A DNA stretch of 64,000 nucleotides, taken from the NCBI GenBank assembly GCA_026874595.1, contig CM049316.1, forward strand, positions 50,658,695 through 50,722,694, read 5' to 3'. Positions 1-12,260 of the stretch are shown piece after piece. The notes below the pieces were generated by a model that was given only the letters and a program-made list of their open reading frames with translations, ran no database searches and was not told the DNA's origin. How positions within the stretch are numbered: position 1 is the first letter of the stretch; each line of letters opens with the position of its first letter. The position numbers were made by a program, and so were the translations under genes. This DNA is from Sipunculus nudus (lineage: Eukaryota; Annelida; Sipuncula; Golfingiida; Sipunculidae).

Positions 1-3000
1 CCATTTTTGCACAAAACACGATCTTTTATTACGCGAAAACCGAGCTGATTTCGGTGAAAACGACGTTTGTAACAGGGTCTAAATGGCCTAATGAAGCTTC
101 TAAAACGCTTCTTTCGCAATTTAAATCGGCCATTTTTTGCACAAAACACGATCTTTTATTACGCGAAAACCGAGCTGATTTCGGCGAAAACGACGTTTGT
201 AACAGGGTCTAAATGGCCTAATGAAGCTTCTAAAACGCTTCTTTCGCAATTTAAATCGGCCATTTTTCCACAAAAACACGATCTTTTATTACGCGAAAAC
301 CGAGCTGATTTCGGTGAAAATGACGTTTGTAACAGGGTCTAAATGGCCTAATGAAGCTTCTAAAATGCTTCTTTCGCAATTTAAATCGGCCATTTTTCCA
401 CAAAACACGATCTTTATTACGCGAAAACCGAGCTGATTTCGGCGAAAACGACGTTTGTAACAGGGTCTAAATGGCCTAATGAAGCTTCTAAAACGCTTCT
501 TTCGCAATTTAAATCGGCCATTTTTGCACAAAACACGATCTTTTATTACGCGAAAACCGAGCTGATTTCGGCGAAAACGACGTTTGTAACAGGGTCTAAA
601 TGGCCTAATGAAGCTTCTAAAACGCTTCCTTCGCAATTTAAATCGGCCATTTTTCCACAAAACACGATCTTTTATTACGCGAAAACCGAGCTGATTTCGG
701 CGAAAACGACGTTTGTAACAGGGTCTAAATGGCTTAATGAAGCTTCTTAAATGCTTCTTTTGCAATTTAAATCGGCCATTTTTGCACAAAACACGATCTT
801 TTATTACGCGAAAACCGAGCTGATTTCGGCGAAAACGACGTTTGTAACAGGGTCTAAATGGCCTAATGAAGCTTCTAAAACGCTTCCTTCGCAATTTAAA
901 TCGGCCATTTTTCCACAAAACACGATCTTTTATTACGCGAAAACCGAGCTGATTTCGGCGGAAAACGACGTTTGTAACAGGGTCTAAATGGCTAATGAAG
1001 CTTCTTAAATGCTTCTTTTGCAATTTAAATCGGCCATTTTTGCACAAAACACGATCTTTTATTACGCGAAAACCGAGCTGATTTCGGCGAAAACGACGTT
1101 TGTAACAGGGTCTAAATGGCCTAATGAAGCTTCTAAAATGCTTCTTTCGCAATTTAAATCGGCCATTTTTGCACAAAACACGATCTTTTATTACGCGAAA
1201 ACCGAGCTGATTTCGGTGAAAACGACGTTTGTAACAGGGTCTAAATGGCCTAATGAAGCTTCTAAAATGCTTCTTTCGCAATTTAAATCGGCCATTTTTC
1301 CACAAAACACGATCTTTTATTACGCGAAAACCGAGCTGATTTCGGCGAAAACGACGTTTGTAACAGGGTCTAAATGGCCTAATGAAGCTTCTAAAACGCT
1401 TCTTTCGCAATTTAAATCGGCCATTTTTGCACAAAACACGATCTTTTATTACGCGAAAACCGAGCTGATTTCGGCGAAAACGACGTTTGTAACAGGGTCT
1501 AAATGGCCTAATGAAGCTTCTAAAAGGCTTCTTTCGCAATTTAAATCGGCCATTTTTGCACAAAACACGATCTTGTATTACGCGAAAACCGAGCTGATTT
1601 CGGCGAAAACGACGTTTGTAACAGGGTCTAAATGGCCTAATGAAGCTTCTAAAACGCTTCTTTCGCAATTTAAATCGGCCATTTTTCCACAAAACACGAT
1701 CTTTTATTACGCGAAAACCGAGCTGATTTCGGCGAAAACGACGTTTGTAACAGGGTCTAAATGGCCTAATGAAGCTTCTAAAACGCTTCTTTCGCAATTT
1801 AAATCGGCCATTTTTGCACAAAACACGATCTTTTAATACGCGAAAACCGAGCTGATTTCGGTGAAAACGACGTTTGTAACAGGGTCTAAATGGCCTAATG
1901 AAGCTTCTAAAATGCTTCTTTCGCAATTTAAATCGGCCATTTTTGCACAAAACACGATCTTTTATTACGCGAAAAACCGAGCTGATTTCGGCGAAAACGA
2001 CGTTTGTAACAGGGTCTAAATGGCCTAATGAAGCTTCTAAAACGCTTCCTTCGCAATTAAAATCGGCCATTTTTTCCACAAAACACGATCTTTTATTACG
2101 CGAAAACCGAGCTGATTTCGGCGAAAACGACGTTTGTAACAGGGTCTAAATGCCCTAATGAAGCTTCTAAAATGCTTCTTTCGCAATTTAAATCGGCCAT
2201 TTTTGCACAAAAACACGATCTTTTATTACGCGAAAACCGAGCTGATTTCGGCGAAAACGACGTTTTGTAACAGGGTCTAAATGGCCTAATGAAGCTTCTA
2301 AAACGCTTCCTTCGCAATTTAAATCGGCCATTTTTCCACAAAACACGATCTTTTATTACGCGAAAACCGAGCTGATTTCGGCGAAAACGACGTTTGTAAC
2401 AGGGTCTAAATGGCTTAATGAAGCTTCTTAAATGCTTCTTTTGCAATTTAAATCGGCCATTTTTGCACAAAACACGATCTTTTATTACGCGAAAACCGAG
2501 CTGATTTCGGCGAAAACGACGTTTGTAACAGGGTCTAAATGGCCTAATGAAGCTTCTAAAATGCTTCTTTCGCAATTTAAATCGGCCATTTTTGCACAAA
2601 ACACGATCTTTTATTACGCGAAAACCGAGCTGATTTCGGTGAAAACGACGTTTGTAACAGGGTCTAAATGGCCTAATGAAGCTTCTAAAAGGCTTCTTTC
2701 GCAATTTAAATCGGCCATTTTTCCACAAAACACGATCTTTTATTACGCGAAAACCGAGCTGATTTCGGCGAAAACGACGTTTGTAACAGGGTCTAAATGG
2801 CCTAAGGAAGCTTCTAAAACGCTTCTTTCGCAATTTAAATCGGCCATTTTTCCACAAAACACGATCTTTTATTACGCGAAAACCGAGCTGATTTCGGCGA
2901 AAACGACGTTTGTAACAGGGTCTAAATGGCCTAATGAAGCTTCTAAAACGCTTCCTTCGCAATTAAAATCGGCCATTTTTCCACAAAACACGATCTTTTT

Positions 3001-4481
3001 ATTACGCGAAAACCGAGCTGATTTCGGCGAAAACGACGTTTGTAAGAGGGTCTAAATGCCCTAATGAAGCTTCTAAAATGCTTCTTTCGCAATTTAAATC
3101 GGCCATTTTTGCACAAAACACGATCTTTTATTACGCGAAAACCGAGCTGATTTCGGCGAAAACGACGTTTGTAACAGGGTCTAAATGGCCTAATGAAGCT
3201 TCTAAAACGCTTCCTTCGCAATTTAAATCGGCCATTTTTCCACAAAACACGATCTTTTATTACGCGAAAACCGAGCTGATTTCGGCGAAAACGACGTTTG
3301 TAACAGGGTCTAAATGGCTTAATGAAGCTTCTTAAATGCTTCTTTTGCAATTTAAATCGGCCATTTTTGCACAAAACACGATCTTTTATTACGCGAAAAC
3401 CGAGCTGATTTCGGCGAAAACGACGTTTGTAACAGGGTCTAAATGGCCTAATGAAGCTTCTAAAATGCTTCTTTCGCAATTTAAATCGGCCATTTTTCCA
3501 CAAAACACGATCTTTTATTACGCGAAAACCGAGCTGATTTCGGCGAAAACGACGTTTGTAACAGGGTCTAAATGGCCTAATGAAGCTTCTAAAACGCTTC
3601 TTTCGCAATTTAAATCGGCCATTTTTGCACAAAACACGATCTTTTATTACGCGAAAACCGAGCTGATTTCGGCGGAAAACGACGTTTGTAACAGGGTCTA
3701 AATGGCCTAATGAAGCTTCTAAAATGCTTCTTTCGCAATTTAAATCGGCCATTTTTGCACAAAACACGATCTTGTATTACGCGAAAACCGAGCTGATTTC
3801 GGCGAAAACGACGTTTGTAACAGGGTCTAAATGGCCTAATGAAGCTTCTAAAACGCTTCTTTCGCAATTTAAATCGGCCATTTTTCCACAAAACACGATC
3901 TTTTATTACGCGAAAACCGAGCTGATTTCGGCGAAAACGACGTTTGTAACAGGGTCTAAATGGCCTAATGAAGCTTCTAAAACGCTTCTTTCGCAATTTA
4001 AATCGGCCATTTTTGCACAAAACACGATCTTTTAATACGCGAAAACCGAGCTGATTTCGGTGAAAACGACGTTTGTAACAGGGTCCTAAATGGCCTAATG
4101 AAGCTTCTAAAATGCTTCTTTCGCAATTTAAATCGGCCATTTTTGCACAAAACACGATCTTTTATTACGCGAAAACCGAGCTGATTTCGGCGAAAACGAC
4201 GTTTGTAACAGGGTCTAAATGGCCTAATGAAGCTTCTAAAACGCTTCCTTCGCAATTAAAATCGGCCATTTTTCCACAAAACACGATCTTTTATTACGCG
4301 AAAACCGAGCTGATTTCGGCGAAAACGACGTTTGTAACAGGGTCTAAATGCCCTAATGAAGCTTCTAAAATGCTTCTTTCGCAATTTAAATCGGCCATTT
4401 TTGCACAAAACACGATCTTTTATTACGCGAAAACCGAGCTGATTTCGGCGGAAAACGACGTTTGTAACAGGGTCTAAATGG
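1..4481. repeat. Satellite S1, left block (129-bp monomer, ATT subtype)
   Basis: Head-to-tail monomers recur every 128-130 bp; for example the word AAATGGCCTA starts at 81, 211, 341, 469 and 598. In this block nearly all monomers read CTTTTATTACG at the diagnostic site. The consensus has about 11 CpG in 129 bp although it is AT-rich. Many variant sites are CpG to TpG changes (AAACGC to AAATGC, GGCG to GGTG, TTCGC to TTTGC), which suggests cytosine methylation and deamination. Because 129 is 3 x 43, long open frames appear on both strands; small indels break them at different places and no start, intron or codon signal supports a gene. A recognisable variant with GGCTTAATGAAGCTTCTTAAA occurs near 731, 2,413 and 3,327. 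The left end of the array lies outside the window. Confidence 0.97.
1560..4481. repeat. 17-monomer higher-order duplication within S1
   Basis: A string of rare variants is repeated about 2,199 bp apart, which is 17 monomers plus a few indel bases. TCTTGTATTAC occurs at 1,571 and 3,770, CTTTTAATACG at 1,830 and 4,029, and the CCTTCGCAATTAAAATCGG variant at about 2,047 and 4,247. A block from about 1.56-2.27 kb was therefore copied to about 3.76-4.48 kb. Shorter 7- and 10-monomer spacings of the same variants also occur, for example at 2,947. Confidence 0.8.
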
Positions 4482-4981
4482 NNNNNNNNNNNNNNNNNNN
4501 NNNNNNNNNNNNNNNNNNNNNNNNNNNNNNNNNNNNNNNNNNNNNNNNNNNNNNNNNNNNNNNNNNNNNNNNNNNNNNNNNNNNNNNNNNNNNNNNNNNN
4601 NNNNNNNNNNNNNNNNNNNNNNNNNNNNNNNNNNNNNNNNNNNNNNNNNNNNNNNNNNNNNNNNNNNNNNNNNNNNNNNNNNNNNNNNNNNNNNNNNNNN
4701 NNNNNNNNNNNNNNNNNNNNNNNNNNNNNNNNNNNNNNNNNNNNNNNNNNNNNNNNNNNNNNNNNNNNNNNNNNNNNNNNNNNNNNNNNNNNNNNNNNNN
4801 NNNNNNNNNNNNNNNNNNNNNNNNNNNNNNNNNNNNNNNNNNNNNNNNNNNNNNNNNNNNNNNNNNNNNNNNNNNNNNNNNNNNNNNNNNNNNNNNNNNN
4901 NNNNNNNNNNNNNNNNNNNNNNNNNNNNNNNNNNNNNNNNNNNNNNNNNNNNNNNNNNNNNNNNNNNNNNNNNNNNNNNNN
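4482..4981. other. Assembly gap of exactly 500 N
   Basis: This is a run of 500 unknown bases inside the S1 array. A round 500 suggests a placeholder, so the true length is unknown. The monomer subtype differs on its two sides (ATT on the left, GTT on the right), so the gap may hide a subtype boundary or a large collapsed stretch. Any open frame drawn across it is meaningless. Confidence 0.99.
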
Positions 4982-5140
4982 TATAAATCGGCCATTTTTG
5001 CACAAAACACGATCTTTTGTTACGCGAAAACCGAGCTGATTTCGGCGAAAACGACGTTTGTAACAGGGTCTAAATGGCCTAATGAAGCTTCTAAAACGCT
5101 TCTTTCGCAATTTAAATCGGCCATTTTTCACAAAACACGA

Positions 5141-7030
5141 TCTTGTATTACGCGAAAACCGAGCTGATTTCGGCGAAAACGACGTTTGTAACAGGGTCTA
5201 AATGGCCTAATGAAGCTTCTAAAACGCTTCTTTCGCAATTTAAATCGGCCATTTTTCTACAAAACACGATCTTTTGTTACGCGAAAACCGAGCTGATTTC
5301 GGCGAAACGACGTTTGTAACAGGGTCTAAATGGCCTAATGTAGCTTCTAAAACGCTTCTTTCGCAGTTTAAATCGGCCATTTTTCCACAAAACACGATCT
5401 TTTGTTACGCGAAAACCGAGCTGATTTCGGCGAAAACGACGTTTGTAACAGGGTCTAAATGGCCTAATGAAGCTTCTAAAATGCTTCTTTCGCAATTTAA
5501 ATCGGCCATTTTTCCCCAAAACACGATCTTTTGTTACGCAAAAACCGAGCTGATTTCGGCGAAAACGACGTTTGTAACAGGGTCTAAATGGCCTAATGAA
5601 GCTTCTAAAACGCTTCTTTCGCAATTTAAATCGGCCATTTTTCCACAAAACACGATCTTTGTTACGCGAAAACCGAGCTGATTTCGGCGAAAACGACGTT
5701 TGTAACAGGGTCTAAATGGCCTAATGAAGCTTCTAAAACGCTTCTTTCGCAGTTTAAATCGGCCATTTTTCCACAAAACACGATCTTTTGTTACGCGAAA
5801 ACCGAGCTGATTTCGGCGAAAACGACGTTTGTAACAGGGTCTTAATGGCCTAATGAAGCTTCTAAAACGCTTCTTTCGCAATTTAAATCGGCCATTTTTC
5901 CACAAAACACGATCTTTTGTTACGCGAAAACCGAGCTGATCTCGGCGAAAACGACGTTTGTAACAGGGTCTAAATGGCCTAATGAAGCTTCTAAAATGCT
6001 TCTTTCGCAATTTAAATCGGCCATTTTTCCCCAAAACACGATCTTTTGTTACGCGAAAACCGAGCTGATTTCGGCGAAAACGACGTTTGTAACAGGGTCT
6101 AAATGGCCTAATGAAGCTTCTAAAACGCTTCTTTCGCAATTTAAATCGGCCATTTTTTCCACAAAACACGATCTTGTATTACGCGAAAACCGAGCTGATT
6201 TCGGCGAAAACGACGTTTGTAACAGGGTCTAAATGGCCTAATGAAGCTCTAAAACGCTTCTTTCGCAATTTAAATCGGCCATTTTTCTACAAAACACGAT
6301 CTTTTGTTACGCGAAAACCGAGCTGATTTCGGCGAAAACGACGTTTGTAACAGGGTCTAAATGGCCTAATGTAGCTTCTAAAACGCTTCTTTCGCAGTTT
6401 AAATCGGCCATTTTTCCACAAAACACGATCTTTTGTTACGCGAAAACCGAGCTGATTTCGGCGAAAACGACGTTTTGTAACAGGGTCTAAATGGCCTAAT
6501 GAAGCTTCTAAAATGCTCTTTCGCAATTTAAATCGGCCATTTTTCCCAAAACACGATCTTTTTGTTACGCAAAAACCGAGCTGATTTCGGCGAAAACGAC
6601 GTTTGTAACAGGGTCTAAATGGCCTAATGAAGCTTCTAAAACGCTTCTTTCGCAATTTAAATCGGCCATTTTTCCACAAAACACGATCTTTTGTTACGCG
6701 AAAACCGAGCTGATTTCGGCGAAAACGACGTTTGTAACAGGGTCTAAATGGCCTAATGAAGCTTCTAAAACGCTTCTTTCGCAGTTTAAATCGGCCATTT
6801 TTCCACAAAACACGATCTTTTGTTACGCGAAAACCGAGCTGATTTCGGCGAAAACGACGTTTGTAACAGGGTCTAAATGGCCTAATGAAGCTTCTAAACG
6901 CTTCTTTCGCAATTTAAATCGGCCATTTTTCCACAAAACACGATCTTTTGTTACGCGAAAACCGAGCTGATCTCGGCGAAAACGACGTTTGTAACAGGGT
7001 CTAAATGGCCTAATGAAGCTTCTAAAATGC
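5141..7030. repeat. 8-monomer higher-order duplication within S1
   Basis: Three rare variants repeat with the same offset of 1,031 bp (8 x 129 minus 1): TCTTGTATTA at 5,141 and 6,172; AATGTAGC at 5,337 and 6,368; and GCTGATCTCGG at 5,935 and 6,966. This is direct evidence of a block duplication of about eight monomers. Confidence 0.85.
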
Positions 7031-7589
7031 TTCTTTCGCAATTTAAATCGGCCATTTTTCCCCAAAACACGATCTTTTGTTACGCAAAAACCGAGCTGAT
7101 TTCGGCGAAAACGACGTTTGTAACAGGGTCTAAATGGCCTAATGAAGCTTCTAAAACGCTTCTTTCGCAATTTAAATCGGCCATTTTTCCCCAAAACACG
7201 ATCTTTTGTTACGCAAAAACCGAGCTGATTTCGGCGAAAACGACGTTTGTAACAGGGTCTAAATGGCCTAATGAAGCTTCTAAAACGCTTCTTTCGCAAT
7301 TTAAATCGGCATTTTTGCACAAAACATGATCTTTTGTTACGCGAAAACCGAGCTGATTTTCGGCGAAAACGACGTTTGTAACAGGGTCTAAATGGCCTAA
7401 TGAAGCTTCTAAAACGCTTCTTTCGCAATTTAAATCGGCCATTTTTCACAAAACACGATCTTTTGTTACGCGAAAACCGAGCTGATTTCGGCGAAAACGA
7501 CGTTTGTAACAGGGTCTAAATGGCCTAATGAAGCTTCTAAAACGCTTCTTTCGCAATTTAAATCGGCCATTTTTCCCCAAAACACGATC

Positions 7590-9720
7590 TTTTGTCACGC
7601 AAAAACCGAGCTGATTTCGGCGAAAACGACGTTTGTAACAGGGTCTAAATGGCCTAATGAAGCTTCTAAAACGCTTCTTTCGCAATTTAAATCGGCCATT
7701 TTTGCACAAAACACGATCTTTTGTTACGCGAAAACCGAGCTGATTTCGGCGAAAACGACGTTTGTAACAGGGTCTAAATGGCCTAATGAAGCTTCTAAAA
7801 CGCTTCTTTCGCAATTTAAATCGGCCATTTTTCCACAAAACACGATCTTGTATTACGCGAAAACCGAGCTGATTTCGGCGAAAACGACGTTTGTAACAGG
7901 GTCTAAATGGCCTAATGAAGCTTCTAAAACGCTTCTTTCGCAATTTAAATCGGCCATTTTTCCACAAAACACGATCTTTTGTTACGCGAAAACCGCGCTG
8001 ATTTCGGCGAAAACGACGTTTGTAACAGGGTCTAAATGGCCTAATGAAGCTTTCTAAAACGCTTCTTTCGCAATTTAAATCGGCCATTTTTCCACAAAAC
8101 ACGATCTTTTGTTACGCGAAAACCGAGCTGATTTCGGCGAAAACGACGTTTGTAACAGGGTCTAAATTGCCTAATGAAGCTTCTAAAACGCTTCTTTCGC
8201 AATTTAAATCGGCCATTTTTCCACAAAACACGATCTTTTGTTACGCGAAAACCGAGCTGATTTCGGCGAAAACGACGTTTGTAACAGGGTCTAAATGGCC
8301 TAAATGAAGCTTCTAAAACGCTTCTTTCGCAGTTTAAATCGGCCATTTTTCCACAAAACACGATCTTTTGTTACGCGAAAACCGAGCTGATTTCGGCGAA
8401 ACGACGTTTGTAACAGGGTCTTAATGGCCTAATGAAGCTTCTAAAACGCTTCTTTCGCAATTTAAATCGGCCATTTTTCACAAAACACGATCTTTTGTTA
8501 CGCGAAAACCGAGCTGATTTCGGCGAAAACGACGTTTGTAACAGGGTCTAAATGGCCTAATGAAGCTTCTAAAATGCTTCTTTCGCAATTTAAATCGGCC
8601 ATTTTTCCCCAAAACACGATCTTTTGTTACGCAAAAACCGAGCTGATTTCGGCGAAAACGACGTTTGTAACAGGGTCTAAATGGCCTAATGAAGCTTCTA
8701 AAACGCTTCTTTCGCAATTTAAATCGGCCATTTTTCCCCAAAACACGATCTTTTGTTACGCAAAAAACCGAGCTGATTTCGGCGAAAACGACGTTTGTAA
8801 CAGGGTCTAAATGGCCTAATGAAGCTTCTAAAACGCTTCTTTCGCAATTTAAATCGGCCATTTTTGCACAAAACACGATCTTTTGTTACGCGAAAACCGA
8901 GCTGATTTCGGCGAAAACGACGTTTGTAACAGGGTCTAAATGGCCTAATGAAGCTTCTAAAACGCTTCTTTCGCAATTTAAATCGGCCATTTTTCCACAA
9001 AACACGATCTTTTGTTACGCGAAAACCGAGCTGATTTCGGCGAAAACGACGTTTGTAACAGGGTCTAAATGGCCTAATGAAGCTTCTAAAACGCTTCTTT
9101 CGCAATTTAAATCGGCCATTTTTCCCCAAAACACGATCTTTTGTCACGCAAAAACCGAGCTGATTTCGGCGAAAACGACGTTTGTAACAGGGTCTAAATG
9201 GCCTAATGAAGCTTCTAAAACGCTTCTTTCGCAATTTAAATCGGCCATTTTTGCACAAAACACGATCTTTTGTTACGCGAAAACCGAGCTGATTTCGGCG
9301 AAAACGACGTTTGTAACAGGGTCTAAATGGCCTAATGAAGCTTCTAAAACGCTTCTTTCGCAATTTAAATCGGCCATTTTTCCACAAAACACGATCTTGT
9401 ATTACGCGAAAACCGAGCTGATTTCGGCGAAAACGACGTTTGTAACAGGGTCTAAATGGCCTAATGAAGCTTCTAAAACGCTTCTTTCGCAATTTAAATC
9501 GGCCATTTTTGCACAAAACACGATCTTTTGTTACGCGAAAACCGAGCTGATTTCGGCGAAAACGACGTTTTGTAACAGGGTCTAAATGGCCTAATGAAGC
9601 TTCTAAAACGCTTCTTTCGCAATTTAAATCGGCCATTTTTCCACAAAACACGATCTTTTGTTACGCGAAAACCGAGCTGATTTCGGCGAAAACGACGTTT
9701 GTAACAGGGTCTAAATTGCC
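7590..9720. repeat. 12-monomer higher-order duplication within S1
   Basis: Three rare variants repeat with one shared offset of 1,549 bp (12 x 129 plus 1): GTCACGC at 7,594 and 9,143; TCTTG at 7,846 and 9,395; and TAAATTGCC at 8,163 and 9,712. A separate pair, the ACGTTTCTAACAG variant near 10,468 and 10,985, repeats at a 4-monomer offset. Confidence 0.85.
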
Positions 9721-11140
9721 TAATGAAGCTTCTAAAACGCTTCTTTCGCAATTTAAATCGGCCATTTTTCCACAAAACACGATCTTTTGTTACGCGAAAA
9801 CCGAGCTGATTTCGGCGAAAACGACGTTTGTAACAGGGTCTAAATGGCCTAATGAAGCTTCTAAAACGCTTCTTTCGCAATTTAAATCGGCCCATTTTTC
9901 CACAAAACACGATCTTTTGTTACGCGAAACCGAGCTGATTTCGGCGAAAACGACGTTTGTAACAGGGTCTGAATGGCCTAATGAAGCTTCTAAAACGCTT
10001 CTTTCGCAATTTAAATCGGCCATTTTTCCACAAAACACGATCTTTTGTTACGCGAAAACCGAGCTGATTTCGGCGAAAACGACGTTTGTAACAGGGTCTA
10101 AATGGCCTAATGAAGCTTCTAAAACGCTTCTTTCGCAATTTAAATCGGCCATTTTTCCACAAAACACGATCTTTTGTTACGCGAAAACCGAGCTGATTCG
10201 GCGAAAACGACGTTTGTAACAGGGTCTAAATGGCCTAATGAAGCTTCTAAAACGCTTCTTCGCAGTTTAAATCGGCCATTTTTCCACAAAACACGATCTT
10301 TTGTTACGCGAAAACCGAGCTGATTTCGGCGAAAACGACGTTTGTAACAGGGTCTTAATGGCCTAATGAAGCTTCTAAAACGCTTCTTTCGCAATTTAAA
10401 TCGGCCATTTTTCCACAAAACACGATCTTTTGTTACGCGAAAACCGAGCTGATTTCGGCGAAAACGACGTTTCTAACAGGGTCTAAATGGCCTAATGAAG
10501 CTTCTAAAATGCTTCTTTCGCAATTTAAATCGGCCATTTTTCCCCAAAACACGATCTTTTGTTACGCAAAAACCGAGCTGATTTCGGCGAAAACGACGTT
10601 TGTAACAGGGTCTAAATGGCCTAATGAAGCTTCTAAAACGCTTCTTTCGCAATTTAAATCGGCCATTTTTCCCCAAAACACGATCTTTTGTTACGCAAAA
10701 TCCGAGCTGATTTCGGCGAAAACGACGTTTGTAACAGGGTCTAAATGGCCTAATGAAGCTTCTAAAACGCTTCTTTCGCAGTTTAAATCGGCCATTTTTC
10801 CACAAAACACGATCTTTTGTTACGCGAAAACCGAGCTGATTTCGGCGAAAACGACGTTTGTAACAGGGTCTTAATGGCCTAATGAAGCTTCTAAAACGCT
10901 TCTTTCGCAATTTAAATCGGCCATTTTTCCACAAACACGATCTTTTGTTACGCGAAAACCGAGCTGATTTCGGCGAAAACGACGTTTCTAACAGGGTCTA
11001 AATGGCCTAATGAAGCTTCTAAAATGCTTCTTTCGCAATTTAAATCGGCCATTTTTCCCCAAAACACGATCTTTTGTTACGCAAAAACCGAGCTGATTTC
11101 GGCGAAAACGACGTTTGTAACAGGGTCTAAATGGCCTAAT

Positions 11141-11643
11141 GAAGCTTCTAAAACGCTTCTTTCGCAATTTAATCGGCCATTTTTCCCACAAAACACGATC
11201 TTTTATTACGCGAAAACCGAGCTGATTTCGGCGAAAACGACGTTTGTAACAGGGTCTAAATGGCCTAATGAAGCTTCTAAAATGCTTCTTTCGCAATTTA
11301 AATCGGCCATTTTTGCACAAAACACGATCTTTTATTACGCGAAAACCGAGCTGATTTCGGCGAAAACGACGTTTGTAACAGGGTCTAAATGGCCTAATGA
11401 AGCTTCTAAAACGCTTCTTTCGCAATTTAAATCGGCCATTTTTCCACAAAACACGATCTTTTATTACGCGAAAACCGAGCTGATTTCGGCGAAAACGACG
11501 TTTGTAACAGGGTCTAAATGGCCTAATTAAGCTTCTAAAACGCTTCCTTCGCAATTTAAATCGGCCATTTTTCCACAAAACACGATCTTTTATTACGCGA
11601 AAACTGAGCTGATTTCGGAGAAAACGACGTTTGTAACAGGGTC
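11141..11643. repeat. Satellite S1, right-end block (ATT subtype returns) and array edge
   Basis: The last four monomers return to the CTTTTATTACG subtype of the far left block. The switch lies between about 11,076 (last GTT) and 11,202 (first ATT). The final monomer carries extra changes (AAACTGAG, TCGGAGAAAA), as expected of less homogenised edge monomers. The array stops inside the CAGGGTC word at about 11,643 and is followed directly by the 7.27-kb duplicated unit, with no terminal repeat visible at the junction. Confidence 0.9.
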
Positions 11644-11884
11644 CATACGCCCAATTTCAGACTGATATATCAAACCCCTCCTGAGAAAAACGTGTTCAAA
11701 AGTCATGGTAGGTGGCAACACCTGTCTTGTGAGCGAGAAAGCCATCAAAGACACATAGACAGGTCAAAATATTAGGCCAATACATTAAACTTACCTTGAG
11801 TCTGATGCATGGGGCTGACCAGGCTTAGGTGAGAAAGGCTGTTGCCCCGAGTGAACTGTGACAAATTGCTTTCTCAGACTACTG

Positions 11885-12260
11885 CACTGAGTGAACTCAT
11901 GACCTGCATTTGGCCAGACTGAGTAAACTTTTGACCTGTACCTGGCTGCACTGAGTGAACTCTTGACCTGTTGCATAATCTGATACAGTTGGCAGTCTGC
12001 CAAAGCTATAAATAGATCCAGACTGACCTCTAGCCTGTTGCCTAATCTGAAATAGTAGCCACACCATTGCATAAGCTCATGCAGGGGCCATGCCCTGAGG
12101 GGCTTGACACCCATGAAGTGATCACATGGTGCCCATGAGGTGTTCACATGTCACCCATGAGGTGATCACATGCCATGTGCTTGGCTGCACTGATTGAACT
12201 CTTGACCTATATCTGGCTGCACTAAATGAACTCTTGATCTGTTCCCAAATCTGAAACAGT
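11885..12260. repeat. Degenerate minisatellite, GAGTGAACTCTTGACCTG core
   Basis: The core word, with variants such as GAGTAAACTTTTGACCTG, recurs at about 36-39 bp steps, interspersed with CAGTTGGCAGTCTGCCAAAG and CTATAAATAGAT words. Equivalent blocks lie near 18,220-18,460, 19,150-19,530, 28,100-28,340, 29,035-29,410, 35,385-35,625, 36,310-36,790 and, more diverged, 52,680-52,960, 58,250-58,340 and 62,030-62,400. Minus-strand frames through it (containing KSSLSAARYRS) are by-products of the repetition. The CTATAAATAG words resemble TATA boxes, but nothing downstream supports a promoter. Confidence 0.8.

Larger units (their letters stand above)
4982..11140. repeat. Satellite S1, middle block (129-bp monomer, GTT subtype)
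   Basis: This is the same 129-bp monomer family as the left block, but most monomers read CTTTTGTTACG at the diagnostic site. A subset reads ACGCAAAAACC instead of ACGCGAAAACC (CpG to CpA) together with TTTCCCCAAAA instead of TTTCCACAAAA. These two changes travel together and so mark a monomer lineage that has been copied many times. Occasional monomers read CTTGTATTACG (5,141; 6,172; 7,846; 9,395). Single-base indels occur every few monomers. No gene is supported. Confidence 0.96.

Noticed and set aside
289-2079. Minus-strand open frame of 596 codons with a repeated Arg/Lys-rich 43-residue unit (and similar frames on both strands up to 11.6 kb)
   Set aside because: It is a by-product of a 129-bp monomer divisible by three. 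The opposite strand is open too, frames are cut by indels every few monomers, and there is no start context or domain.
4256-5167. Open frames running through 4,482-4,981
   Set aside because: They consist largely of unknown bases (N).
1-11643. CRISPR-like array of direct repeats
   Set aside because: There are no unique spacers, the monomers are 129 bp with no repeat-spacer structure, there are no cas genes, and the context is eukaryotic.
1-11643. Centromeric satellite
   Set aside because: Monomer length fits many satellites, but no CENP-B-like box is seen, and nothing in the sequence alone shows centromere identity.
11791-12147. Minus-strand frame of 118 codons (MNTSWAPCDHFMG...), repeated at 19,057 and 28,939
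   Set aside because: It lies in the minisatellite, has no known domain, and recurs only because the 7.27-kb unit is duplicated; copy D breaks it.
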